Shown: positions 15,431-26,533 of the stretch, in pieces | Layout: the number at the start of each line of letters is the position of its first letter | Position numbering within the stretch: position 1 is the stretch's first letter | NCBI GenBank assembly: GCA_028571685.1 | Contig: CM053142.1 | Location: 127,216,796-127,280,795 of the forward strand | Direction: 5' to 3' | DNA length: 64,000 nucleotides | DNA from: Heterohyrax brucei | Lineage: Eukaryota > Chordata > Mammalia > Hyracoidea > Procaviidae | Program-made: the position numbers and the translations under genes | Notes under the pieces: model-generated | What the model saw: the letters and a program-made list of their open reading frames with translations, nothing else | Database searches by the model: none | What the model was told of the DNA's origin: nothing

Positions 15431-17295
15431 TTAATGCGTCTTGGCTTTTTAAAAACTTTTTAAGTGCCCTATGTCCTTAGTATTATTATTATTTTTTTTA
15501 CTGCTGAAAATAGGTGCCTTTATTTTAAATATCTACTATATTTGGGGATCTGTGAATTATGAAGATGGACGAGGACCCTAAAACTAATTTGAAGCATCCA
15601 TTCCTCAGCTTTTCTTTATAGAGATGCCTTCACCCAACTGTCAAGTGTTTGGATCAGTGTTACTCAAACTGGGACAAGAATGTGAATTAGCTGTATCACT
15701 AAACAATATTTAGTGCCACTGGACATTTTTTCATACCAACACTTCCTTAGAGAAGGACGTAGTGTTTTTATGTTCTGGTTTAAAGTCTTTATGTCATCAT
15801 AAACCAAAAAACAAACAGTTATGGGCTAGCTACTTTGGAATCCCACTGATTTTGAGTGGGTTTTTTTTTCATGGTTTGAGTCAAAAGGCTTTCTTAGCCA
15901 AATGCTGACAAATGCCAGGCACTGTTATTTGTTAGGGGTGCAAAGAAGAGAAAGGCATGACCCAATCCTCAAATGGTGACAATCTGCAGCAAGAACACAG
16001 TGAATAACTTAAAAAGGTAGTATGACATAGTAAGAGAGGCATATATAGAGGGAATTTTGGAAGTACAGAGAGGCACCTTATGGATCTTAATAGAAGGAGA
16101 AGACACTAGGGCTGACTTTGTGCATGAGGTAACAGTTGAACCACATTTTTATTCGGTTTAACATTTATTGTTAAGCCCTTATTAATCAAATAAATACAAT
16201 GATAAAAATTATTTTTCCTAGGGGTTTCAGGGGAACTTCTATTCTTGTGATGAGCTTATAAAAATCAATATGTAGAACCTTTGTTATTAGAAAATCAATT
16301 TTCATACTCATTTGTGTGCAGTTGCATGAATGTTTCATAAATACTGAAGCCTGATTTTGAACTTTAGTGTGTTCTCTTTATATTCACTGTGTGGCTGACA
16401 AGTTGTGATTTCCAGCTGAACAATGTTTTGATGTATCATGTGCCAAGAATATTTCCTTTAATAAGCTTTACCCCGTAGTTTTCATTCCCTGATACTAGTG
16501 ACATCATTTTACTGTAAGTTATCCACATGGCCTCTTCACCGTTTTTCCTAGACGTATGTTGGCAAGTCACTCCTTCCAGATGACTGGGCAGGGGATCCTA
16601 AATCAAGCAAAATTTTGCCAGCTGCTATTTTGGAAAAGGCAAGAACAGGTACTTAGAACTGAAAATATTTAGGAAAAAAGGTTGTGATTTAAAGAAACTG
16701 AATGTCCAGGATGCTTACTCTCGTGGCCCAAGTAGCATGACCAGCTCCCACCTTTAAGCCCTAGTAGGAAAGCATTATTGCTAGAAATGCATCTTCATGG
16801 TAGATTTCTACCCCTAAGAAACTACTATAGGTGGCAGGTTAGACTCATTTAGTTGATTTTTAGATTTTAAAACCAATCAAATCTCTGCATTTAGGAGATT
16901 TATTTTTCTCCTACAGATAGACATTGGAAATCTGCAGATGCTCCTGCAATTGGAAAGAGCAGTGTAGGCATATAGATTACATGAACAAAGCAGACTGATG
17001 CGAAACAGCTCAGTGCAGGTGTCAACTACAAGCAGTGTCTTACGGTTGATTTCCCTGAGGACAATGCAGTGGTCAGGTTGTGGAAGGCTGTGTGAATTTT
17101 GGATGTTGGCTGTTAAAAAGGGTTCAGGTAAGAAATAGATGATAATTTGTTGGAATAAAGAATGGAGAAAGGATTTGAAGAATAGAGATCAAATGGGAAG
17201 GATGTGACAATTAACTGGATATTTGAAAGAGAGGTTCGTAATGTCTAATTTTCTAGCATGGGAAATTGAACCCCAACATTTAGAGAGTAGGTGAT
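15431..17295. other. Intergenic sequence downstream of LEMD3
   Basis: No gene. The stretch about 15895-16140 (ATGCCAGGCACTGTTATTTG, then a diffuse purine-rich body) resembles an ancient mammalian interspersed repeat of the MIR/L2 era, but I cannot name it. The rest is unassigned. Confidence 0.45.
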
Positions 17296-17845
17296 GTCTT
17301 AATTATCTAGTTCTGCTGTATAATATACTACAATTGGGTGGCTTTTAAAAAAGAAATAGATTCCTTACGGTTCTAGAGGCCATAAGTCCAAATTCATGGT
17401 GTGGCTCTAGAGGGTTTTGTCTATTTTAATTTCTAAACCCAAACCCAAAAACATTGCCATGAAGTCACAGTGACCCTGTATGATACAGTGGTACTACTCC
17501 ACCGGGTTTCCAAGGAGCAGCTGGTGGATTTGAATTACTGAAGTTTTGGTTAACAGCCGAGCTCTTAACCACTATGCTAGTAGGGCTCCCTTTCAGATTC
17601 CACTAGCTTGCGGTGTCTTGAGAGTTTGCGGATTAGTAGGTTTATCTGCCACCATTGTTGTTGTTTCTGTTGTTCCCCTGTGTCTGTGTGCCTCTGTGTC
17701 TAATCTGCTCTTTTCATAGCTCAGAAAGTGATTAGGGTCCCTGACACTGATAGGCCTCACTAACATATTCCCCAAACAGGATCACATCCACAGCTATAAG
17801 GGTTAGGATTCCAGTGCATGTCTTGAAGGGACACAATTCATAAAA
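17296..17845 (-). mobile_element. Old ERVL-MaLR-type solo LTR, interrupted by an AfroSINE
   Basis: A fossil LTR in minus orientation. The end that reads as TTAGTCATCTAGTGCTGC-like in relatives is at 17300, and the start (reverse complement of GAATTGTGTCCC) lies near 17828. An AfroSINE (17433-17588) is inserted. It is strongly decayed, with no internal retroviral region seen. Family assignment is by resemblance to MLT1/MST-class ends. Confidence 0.65.
17433..17588 (-). mobile_element. AfroSINE within an LTR
   Basis: The minus-strand copy starts with the tail (AAACCCAAACCCAAAAACAT), has the reverse of the TCTACTCTGTCC block near 17495, and ends with the reverse head CTCTTAACCACTATGCTAG near 17570. 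Confidence 0.9.
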
Positions 17846-18064
17846 ACTTTGTTTTGCTCTGGTTTGTTGTGTTGATTTTAAAATTAATTCAACTTTTAAA
17901 AGGAAGTTTTATTTTTCCATTTCCAAATGCTGCAATTCTTCTCTTTATCAAAATAAAATAGAATAAAATAAAATGCTACTAACGTGGACATTTGGGATTT
18001 CAGTGCCTCTTTGTTTCATCCTGGATGATACCTAAGTTCAACTGTGTCTTCAAAGTCCCCTTTC

Positions 18065-18498
18065 TCTAGACCATTGCTGTCCACCAGAAATATAATGTGA
18101 GCCTCTTGTAATTTCATATTTTCATATGGCCACACAGAAAAATGTTTTAAGAAAGTTGAAATTAACCTTCAAGTGTTTTATTTACCCTTGTGTGCTAGAA
18201 TATTACCATCTTAAGGTATAATAAAAACTTATTAATGACCTATTATACTTTTTTTTTCTGTATTAAATCTTTAAAATCCACAGTTATAGTTAGGGTGACT
18301 CTGAGACAGGGGATTTCCAGTGCTAAAACAGGTGGAGACTTCTAGCTCATCTTAATTTAGATGCTACATTGTCATTGGAAATACTTGATTTTTATTTAGA
18401 CTTCATAAAATCTACGGTTGGAAAAATAGAATCACATACACAAGTTTTTCTAAACATACTTAAAAGTGGCTGTTACGTTGGATAGCACAGGTCTAGAC
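18065..18498. mobile_element. hAT-type nonautonomous DNA transposon
   Basis: The ends are inverted: CATTGCTGTCCA at 18072 and TGGATAGCACAG at 18479-18490. TCTAGAC copies flank them at 18065-18071 and 18492-18498, as expected for the 8-bp duplications of hAT/Charlie elements (seven identical bases here). The interior has no open reading frame. Its ends resemble the CAGTGCTGTCCA ends of MER5-group elements. Confidence 0.75.
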
Positions 18499-19070
18499 AA
18501 ACATGCATCTTTCTAGCCTACATTTTACTTACTCGCCACCCAGCCCTTCACCTGTGCTGTCATGAAACCCAACTGTATCTCTTTCCCATACATACCTAAC
18601 TTTATTTGATGTCTTTAATGACATTGTTGATAAGAGTTCTTATTGCCAAACTATCTTTCATTTTCTGTTCCAAAATCCTATACAGATTTCTCCTTTATAA
18701 AGTCTTCTTGATTTCTCCTTTCTGGAAGTAATCCCTCCATGTGCATTCCAAAAGTATATGATTTTTGCTCTTTGTTTAGTTTTAGCAGTTCCTACCTTAA
18801 ATCACAGTGCTCTTAGCCTGTGCTGGTTTGGCTTCTGTCCTCAATCACTCCACTAAAATTGTTTTTCTGGGGATCACCGAAAAACTTTTGCCAAATTCAA
18901 GTCACTTAATATGTTTTCATCTTTAACTCTCAGCACTAACTGACATAGTTGATCATTGCTTCTTTTTTTATGGTTGAAAACTGTTATAAAATCATTCACG
19001 TACACTAGAATATAGGTGAAATACAGGTACAATTTACAACACACCCAAACATTTAAGATTCTAACATTAA
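18499..19070. other. Intergenic, nothing recognised
   Basis: No gene or confidently named repeat. Confidence 0.4.
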
Positions 19071-19074
19071 CTTT

Positions 19075-19228
19075 GTTGACCCTTTGATTAACAGACAAGC
19101 TCTTAACCATTGTGCCACCAGAGCTCTCCATAAAGATTATAGCCTAGGAAATGCCTATGGGCCAATGTTGCTCTGTCCTGTTGGATCACTACAGGTCAGA
19201 ATCAACTTGACAGCACGTAACTACAGCT
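19075..19228. mobile_element. AfroSINE with inverted 5' half
   Basis: At 19075-19131 the SINE head is in minus orientation (reverse of CTCTGGTGGCACAATGG plus the AACCAAAGGGTC block). At 19132-19228 the 3' half is in plus orientation (ATAAAGATTATAGCCTAGG, then TGCTCTGTCCTG and AATCAACTTGACAGCA). The two halves meet at CTCTCC/ATAAAG. Confidence 0.82.
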
Positions 19229-20468
19229 TTAAATACTAGTTAATAGCTAAGTACTTTTAGTTGACTACTTGAAATGTAGTCTCTTTAACATGGCAGACTA
19301 CAGGTGCAGGAGTGTAGTTTCCTGGTGCTTATTTGTATTAAGATTCCTTATTTGCTGATGCTCTCATTTTATTTGGTATAGCTAGGCTCTCCTGCATTGC
19401 TACCAGCATCTGTTTTATAGTCTTGGTAACATCAGTGAGCAGAGGTGCCTCAGAGGCAAATGATCAATTACAGAGCTACTCTGGAACAGAACTTCCCAAC
19501 TTGTGTGTTTCAAATGGATTACAAATATGCTGAGACTTTTGAGTGGCAGCAGAACTTCTAGTGGTGGAGCTTAAGACCTACTCACCTCCAGTAGGATGTG
19601 TATAATTTCCTCCATTTCAGCAGCGTACTGTGCAATTATTGTCTTTTGCTTTGAATGCCATAGAGTAAAAAGTAACCTTGGGAAGCACTGTTTTAAGCAC
19701 TTAGCTTAGAGTATGAATAATATCATTATTAAAATACAGTCATTTGGTTCAGGGAACAACCCAGCAGAGAATGACTGAGGTGTCAGATTAGACATTTTCT
19801 CTGACTGAATTTATTCCAGTTCTATTTTAATATTAGATATAAATATTAGGTAAATCACTGTTATTAGTCTTTGATGTTATATGTTTGGTTATATTAAAGA
19901 ACGGTAAGAAAATGCGGAGAACAAGTGAAAAGATATGAAAATGGAAGAACAATGGCAGGAAAAAAAATAATGCCAGTATATATCTGTGATGAGCTAAGAA
20001 TAAAATTCTAATAAAAAAGGTTATTATCCAAGTTAAAAAAAGTCAGATGACTGAAGCAGAGGATTCACAGAGAACTGCAAATGGCCAACAAATACATAAA
20101 ATATTCAGCCATAGAAATAAATGCAAATTAATCAGCACTTGAGAAATTATTTTTTCATATATTTGGATAGATTTGGTCTGAGTTTAGGGAAAATAAGCCC
20201 CATATATAATGCTGATTTTTTGTGTAAAGTGATGAGCATTTCTGCAGCTCATTTACAGATAAACATAACAAAAATTTTTTGTTTATATCCTTTGACCTGA
20301 TGTTTTAAGTTTTAGGAGTTGATCCTGAAGACATAATGGGATGATATGAAGATAAATGAATGTAATGTTCATCACAGCTTTATGCTGTGATAAAAAATAA
20401 AACCAACCTAAATTTATAAATTACTGTGATAAAAACTTATAAATAATCTAAATCTATGGGTACTGCTA
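19229..20468. other. Intergenic, possible old DNA-transposon fragment
   Basis: No gene. Ends resembling CAGTGCTTCCCAA occur near 19487 (ACAGAACTTCCCAAC) and, inverted, near 19675 (TTGGGAAGCACTG), suggesting a roughly 200-bp hAT-like remnant. The remainder is AT-rich and unassigned. Confidence 0.4.
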
Positions 20469-20794
20469 ATTAAGTTCATGAACTCATCCTACAAAACGTG
20501 CTACATCACTGCTGAGTATCACTGCAGTCACCTTTGAAGTATGTCCCTTGGGAAGCAATGCACAGACACCAGTGCCTAGTCCACCCTTCAAAGAAATTTT
20601 GGGACTTTTCTGGAATGGCCATCAGAGCTATTGCTGTATTCCCTTAGTGTCCTAAATGTCATCAAAATGTCTTCCGTTCAATATTTCCTTTACCTTCAGG
20701 TAAAGGAAAAAGGCATTGGAGGCCAGAGCAGGTAAGTAGGGAGGATGTTCCAATACAGTTACTCGTTTACTGGCTAAAAACTCCCTCACAGACA
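20469..20794 (-). mobile_element. Mariner transposon, C-terminal transposase remnant and TIR
   Basis: Read on the minus strand this gives REFLASKRVTVLEHPPY then a degraded LPALASNAFFLY, followed by KVKEILNGRHFDDI and a WPFQKSPKISLKGG-type end before a TIR (ATTAAGTTCATGAACTC at 20469). In mariner transposases the SPDLAPNDFFLF stretch carries a catalytic Asp; here it is replaced, and there are in-frame stops, so it is dead. It is truncated on the 5' side at about 20794. It resembles the bovine Mariner1_BT type as I remember it. Confidence 0.85.
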
Positions 20795-20795
20795 G

Positions 20796-21010
20796 TTATA
20801 CAATTAAGTTCATAGACCTGCCCCCTTGCCACCGTGTGCAGTGGCCATTCCAGAAAGAGTTCTAAAATTTCTTTGAAGGGTGGACTAGGCACTGGCATTG
20901 GTGCTTAGCTCCCCAAGGGGAGTACTTTGAAGGTAACCATAGTGATATTCATCGATGAGTTATATAGCATTTAGAACAATTAAGTTCATGGACTTAATTG
21001 TCAGACCTCG
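20796..21010 (+). mobile_element. Mariner-derived MITE
   Basis: An internally deleted mariner: left end ACAATTAAGTTCATAGACC, the junction GCCACCGTGTGCAGTGGCC, then the conserved 3' region (TTCTTTGAAGGGTGGACTAG) and the right end CATGGACTTAATTGTCAG. TA occurs at both borders. The same junction recurs at 61431-61617, showing a nonautonomous subfamily rather than a one-off deletion. It lies in inverse orientation to the neighbouring mariner piece. Confidence 0.8.
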
Positions 21011-21084
21011 TATGTATAGGAGAACAAATAAATTACAGATTATTGTATAATAGAATCCTTGGCAATCATTAAAATAATGTCTCT

Positions 21085-21134
21085 GAAGGGTCGGATCCGA
21101 CTCGACAGCACTTGGCTTGGCTTGGCTTGGCTTG
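21085..21134 (+). mobile_element. AfroSINE 3' end with (GGCTT)n tail
   Basis: Only the tail is present (GGTCGGATCCGACTCGACAG), followed by four GGCTT units in place of the usual GGTTT-rich end. Confidence 0.85.
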
Positions 21135-21151
21135 AGGAATATTTGTGTTTT

Positions 21152-21712
21152 AGTCATCTGGTACTGCTCTAACAGTAATGCCATGAGTGGATGACTTTAA
21201 CAAAGGGAACTTTATTCTTACACAGTCCAGTAGGCTACAAGTCCAAATTCAAGGTGTCTACTCCAGGGGAAGACATTTCCTCTGTTGGCTCTGAAGGAAA
21301 GTCCTTGTGTTGCATCTGTCTTTGTCCAGGGGGTGTCTTGGCACAGAAACCTCAGGTCTGAAGGAAGGACACACTGTTTTCTCAGTGCTGCTTTCTTGAT
21401 GATGTGAGGTTCCCAATTCTCTGCTTGCTTCCCTTTCCCTTTATCTCTTGTAGGATGAAAGGATAAAGGGTGGTGCAAGCCATACTCCAGGGAAACTTTC
21501 TTTAGGTGGAGCAGGGAGGTGATCTTATGGAGGGATTTACAGTGCCATCCTAATCCTCTCTAACTTAACCCACTCTTATTAACCACAGGCAGAGATTAGG
21601 GTTTACAGCGTTAGAAAATCACAAAGTGAAGCGTAATCACAGCATACAGGCAATCCTGGCCCAGCCAAATTACTACACATATTTTTTGGGGGGACACAAT
21701 TCAGTCCATGAC
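21152..21712 (-). mobile_element. Old ERVL-MaLR-type solo LTR
   Basis: A fossil LTR in minus orientation with the reversed 3' end (TAGTCATCTGGTACTGCTC) at 21152 and the reversed 5' end (GGACACAATTCAGTCCATGA) near 21695-21712. It is about 560 bp with no internal region. The same LTR group occurs at 17296, 49403, 55670, 59000 and 62675. The copy is mutated throughout and of old placental or afrotherian age. Confidence 0.75.
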
Positions 21713-21721
21713 AACTTGGTT

Positions 21722-23360
21722 TTGTTGTTAGGTGCTACTGAGTCATTTCTGACTCACAGCAATGCTGTGCACAACAGAACAAAACACTGCCCAGTCCTGT
21801 ACCATCCTGACAGTTGTTGCTATGCTTGCGTCCATTATTGCAGCCACTGTGTCAGTCCGCCTTGTAGAGTCTTCCTCTTGTTGGCTGACTTTCTACCAAG
21901 TGTGGTTCCTCCTGGTAACATGTTCAAACTATGTGAGACCTAGTCTTGGCCATCCTTGCTTCTAATGAGCATTCTGGTTGTACTTCTTCCAAGACAGATT
22001 TGTTTCTTCCTTGTGGCGGTCCATGGCATACTCAATATTCTTTACCAACACCACAGTTAAAAGTTGTCAATTCTTCTGTGGTCTTCCTTATTCATTGTCC
22101 AACTTTCTCAGGCATGTTGATGTGATTGAAAACACCATGCCTTGGATCATGCATACATTAGTCCTCAAAGTGAGGTCTTTGCTTTTCAAGACTTTGAAGA
22201 GGTCTTTTGCAGCAGATATACCCAGTGCAATCAATTTTCAGTTTCCTGACTGGTAGTACTTCCATGGGTGTTCGTTGTGGATGCAAGTAAAACGAAAACC
22301 TTGACAACCTCAATGTTATCTCCATTTATTGTGATATTGCTTACTGGTCTGGTCTTGAATATTTTTGTTTTCTTTGTGTTCAGGTAAAATCCATACTGAA
22401 TACTGTGGTCTTTGATCTTCATCAGTAAACACTTCAAATCCTCCCGTTTCATCCAGAAAGGTTGTGTTTTCTATACAGCACAGGTTGTTAATGAGTCTTC
22501 TTCTAGTCCTGACACCCCATTCTTCACATAGTCCAGCTTTTCAGCTTAGTTGCCCAGGATGCAGATTGAATAGGAGGTACACTAAGAGGATACAACCCTG
22601 ACACACACCTTTCCTGACTTGAAAACCATATAGTCAGCTCTTAATTTCTGTTCGAACCACTACTTCTTGATCCACATACAGATTCTTTGGGAGCACAGTT
22701 GAGTGGTCTTTAATTCTCTGCAGTGTTATCCATTGTTTGTTATGATCCATACAGTCAAATTCCTTAGCATAGTCAATTTCTTGGCATAGATGAGTGAACA
22801 CCTGCAACGCTGCATTTATTTGTTGAAATGTCTCAATGCATATTCTGTAAATTCCTGGAGACTTGTCTTTTGCCAGTGACTTCAGCCAAGCTTGGACTTC
22901 TTTCTTCAGTACTGTCACTTCCTGATTATGTGCTACCTTCTAAAATGGTTGAACATCAACCAGTTCTTTCGGTATAGTGACTCGATTCTGTTTATTCCAT
23001 CTTCTTTTGATGCCTCCTGCAATGTTTAGTATTTTATGGGTAAAAACCTTCATTGTTGAAACTTGAGGCTTAATCCCCCCATGCCCACCCTTTGGTTCCT
23101 TCAACTTGAGAAATGGCAAGCATGTTTTACTCTCTTGATGTATGTACTCCAGGTCTTTGCACATTTCTTTATAATATTGTACTTTGTCTTCTTGAGCCAC
23201 CCTTTGAAATCTTCAGTTCTTTTACTTCATCATTTCTTACTTAGCTTTAGCTACTTGACTGTCAGGAACAAGTCTCTGAGTCTCTTCTGACATCTGTTTT
23301 GGTCTTTTTCTTCCCTGTCTTTTTAATGACGTCTTGCTTTCTACACATATGATGTCCTTT
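21722..23360 (-). mobile_element. RTE LINE, 3' half (split by L1)
   Basis: The tail (reverse of AACAAAACCAAG-type repeats) is at 21722. On the minus strand the C-terminal region, the KTKIFKTRPVSNITINGD stretch (about 22300-22390) and the reverse transcriptase motif IDYAKEFDCMDHNKQW (about 22720-22780) are readable. It continues at 31223-32390; the L1 at 23361-31222 separates the halves, both ending in CATATGATGTCCTT. Confidence 0.88.
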
Positions 23361-24236
23361 TTATTATTATGATTATGGTTAAATGAAAGTATATAAATCA
23401 ATTTTGCATGGCCGTGTGTCTGCAACTCCATCTGCTCTCTTCACCTTGCGACAGCACACTCCTCCTTTTCACTCTTCTAGTATCCTCTTAGTGAACACTG
23501 TTCCCTTCCTCTACACCCTTTCTCCTCCCCTCTAGAAAGAAACCAGTAGGACAGCCTCCTATAAATGTATAAAACCATAAAGTATACACACCACATGCTT
23601 GCACTATGTCCCCAAGTCCAGCCCATTCCTGTTTAAAGAGTTGACTTCAGTATTGGTTTCTGGTATGGGTCAGCAGCAAGTCTAGGGGCCATGTTCCCAG
23701 GGGACCCTCCAGGCTGTTGGACCACAATTCTTATCTTTTAGTAGAGTTCTTGAACAGCACACCTCTTGTCTCATGCTACATCAGGGACTCTACATTGTGT
23801 CACCCATCACATTTGCCTCTGATGGTGGCTAGGCATCATCTGGTTCTTCTGGCCTCATGCTAATGTAGTTTCCCATTCATATGGGTCCTTCTGTTTTCTG
23901 AGCTCATTTTTCCTCTTGTCTTTGATGTTCTTGGTTGTCATCTGTTGCAGATGAGTTGGGAACAATTGGTGTTTCTCAGATGGCAGCTTGCTAGCTTTTT
24001 AAGACCCCAGATGCCACTCAACAATATGGGGTGCAGAAGACCCTTAGCTGAAGACTAGTTATACCAATTGACCTTGATATCCCCTGATAACATGGTCCCC
24101 AGACCCCTGTCCTTGCTATTCTATCCTTTGAAATGTTGGGTTTAGAAAATCTTTCAGTTTATGGTGTAGTCCAGTTATGTTGGTCTGCTCTCTCCTGCAT
24201 GCTGTCACTGCTTTCACCTAACCAGTTTCCAATCGA

Positions 24237-24423
24237 CTATCTAATCCATGGGAACCATGCTGGTGTGGTGGGTTAAGTCCTGCATCTGCTAACCAAAAAG
24301 TTCGCAGTTCAAATGTTGCCAGGTGCTCCTTGGAAGCTCTGTGGGGCAGTTCTACTGACCTCTAGGGTTGCTATGAGTCGGACCCAACTTGATGGTAGCG
24401 GGTTTTTTGGTTTATCTAATCTA
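24237..24423 (+). mobile_element. AfroSINE in the L1 3' UTR, with duplication
   Basis: The plus-strand body (about 24250-24410) reads CTGGTGTGGTGGGTTAAGTC, TGCTCCTTGGAAGCTCTG, GTTGCTATGAGTCGG and GGTTTTTTGG. It is flanked by TATCTAATCCATG at 24237 and TATCTAATCTATG at 24411, one mismatch. Confidence 0.92.
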
Positions 24424-25228
24424 TGACCAACTCTCTCCCTCCCTCCCTACCCTTATAACTATCAAAGAGTCTTTTCTTCTGTACATAAGTCTATTTTTAA
24501 GTCCTTATAGCAGAGTTCTCATATAATACTTGTCCTTTTGCCGGTGACTGATTTTACTCAGTATAATTTCTTCTAGTTGAAACCAGGTTATGATATGCTT
24601 CCTAAAATCATCATTGTTCATTATCATTGTGTAGTGTTCCATTGTGTATATGTACCATAGTTTGTTTATTCACTCATCTGTTGATGTACACCTATTTTGC
24701 TGTTGTATACAGTGCTGCAATAAACATCTGTGGGCATGTATCTGTTCATGTGACAGCCTTTCTTTCTGTAGGATACATTCCAAGCAGTGGGATTGCTGAA
24801 TCATATGGTATTTCTATTTCTAGCTTTTTAAGAAAGTGCCAGATTGCCTTACAAAGAGGCTGTAACACAGTTCCAGTCTCTCCACAGCCTCTCCAGCATT
24901 TCTTGTTTTGTGTTTTTTGGATTATTGCCAACCTCGTTGGGGGGGATGGTATATCACTGTAGTTTTGATTTGGGTTTCTCTAATAGCTAATGATGGTGTT
25001 TCCTCATCTGTCTTTCGGCTGCCTGATGTCTTTTTTGGTGACATGTCTGTCCATCTCCTTTGCCTGTTGTTTATTTGTGTTATTTACCTTTTTCTTGCTG
25101 ATATTTTGCAGTACCTTGTAGATTATGGAAATCAGGCCTTGATCTGACATGTAGTTGCCAAATATTTTTTCTCATTCTGTAGGTAGTCTTGTAACTCTCT
25201 TGATAAAGTCTGTTTTAATGAGCATAAG

Positions 25229-26533
25229 TGTTTGATTCTTATTGATCTGTTGGATTTCAGAATGCTGGTGTTCCATCAGTTTGAACAGCTTGCTTCATTT
25301 TTCATTTTGCTCTGCTGCATTTCGTGTAGTGTCTAGGAGGGCTGTATGTATAATTCTTTTGTACTCAGTCTCCAAAAGTTTCAGAATAGTTTCTTCATCT
25401 GGGAAGTTGTTTGGTTCTTTCTTTTGAGAGCTTTCTGGAGCCATGGGTGGATTTTTCTTTAAGTATCTGGCCAGGGCTTGTTTTACTTTTTGAGCATCTA
25501 CAGGTTGTTTAGTGTCTGTGGTGTTGCCTTAAGGGGAGTTGAGGCACAGTCTGAGAAGAAAGTTGATCACCAGTCACTTTTGTGTACTCCAGTGACTGGG
25601 CCCACTGGAATCTGTAGGGTTGCAGGTTCCACCTCCTGGCTGGCAAAGACACAACCCTACTTACAGAGTCACTGGGGGACTGTCAGTTGACCCTACGTTG
25701 TGGGTCAGCAAAGGCTGGCTGGAATGGATGCTGTCAGGCTGCACCGCATTTATTTCTGTAGCTAGTCTTATTTTGAAAAGTAAAAACTATCTGACAGCTT
25801 CCAAAATTAGACTGTGAGGTGTACAAGCCCCTCTTTCCAGCTGGCAGTGGAGGCATCTCTATATCCATCCCCAGATGCTGTGATCTAGTTCAAAGTACGG
25901 ACAGGCTACTGTACTGCTATCATCTGCTGCCAGGTCCCACCCATAAGGCTACACTGTTCTAAACACAGCTTTTCTGCTGGGAACATGCTCCCCAGGCTGG
26001 CACTGCCTCCCAGCCTGGGAATTAGCCCTTGCTGAGGCCTCCATTTGAGTAACTCCACCTCCCAGTTGAACAAGATGGCGTTCTGCACAAGCTGTCCCAC
26101 CCATTGTGAAATAGCCAAATCAATGGCAGAGGTTCGGAAAGAGAGGGTGGAGGGGCCATGGTGCTCTTAAGTCCAGAGCTGGGCTCTCAGAGTGTGGCTA
26201 TCCCACCTGCTGTTCACGTCAGCAGTGTGGCTGAGCTTTGATGCCAGGTAAGCCCAACCACCGCTGCCAGCTAATACAAAGAATAAAAGTTAAAACATCA
26301 GTTACCTTCAGTCTGTGAGAGCCAGCCATTCAACAAGGACAGGGGTCCGTGAAAGAGAAGTTTTCCATTCAGTGGCATGTAGTCCAAATTGACAGTCCTA
26401 TGTCATGTCCCAGGGCTCACTGGGTGTCCAGAAGATTCCATTTAATTATCAATCCAGGCCTTAGTTTTCAGAGAGAATTAAGGAGACGTGTATCTAGTCT
26501 GTCATCTTGACTCTGCCAACTGTTTGATTCTTA
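25229..26533 (-). mobile_element. L1 5'-UTR/ORF1-start fragment inserted into L1 ORF2
   Basis: TGTTTGATTCTTA occurs at 25229-25241 and again at 26521-26533, exactly where the host L1 ORF2 is interrupted (the intact equivalent is at 36411-36430). The inserted 1.28 kb is, on the minus strand, a 5' UTR of about 1.08 kb and the start of ORF1 (MAPESSQKKEPNNFPDEE from 25443 downward, then a coil resembling AEQNEK). It stops after QQIN without a poly(A) tract. It differs from the host L1's own ORF1 start (MAPENL, about 30833). Confidence 0.82.

Noticed and set aside
16540-16660. Possible exon (CAGATGACTGGGCAGGGGAT) downstream of LEMD3
   Set aside because: LEMD3 already ends at 13409, and this stretch has no paired splice sites with a protein I recognise.
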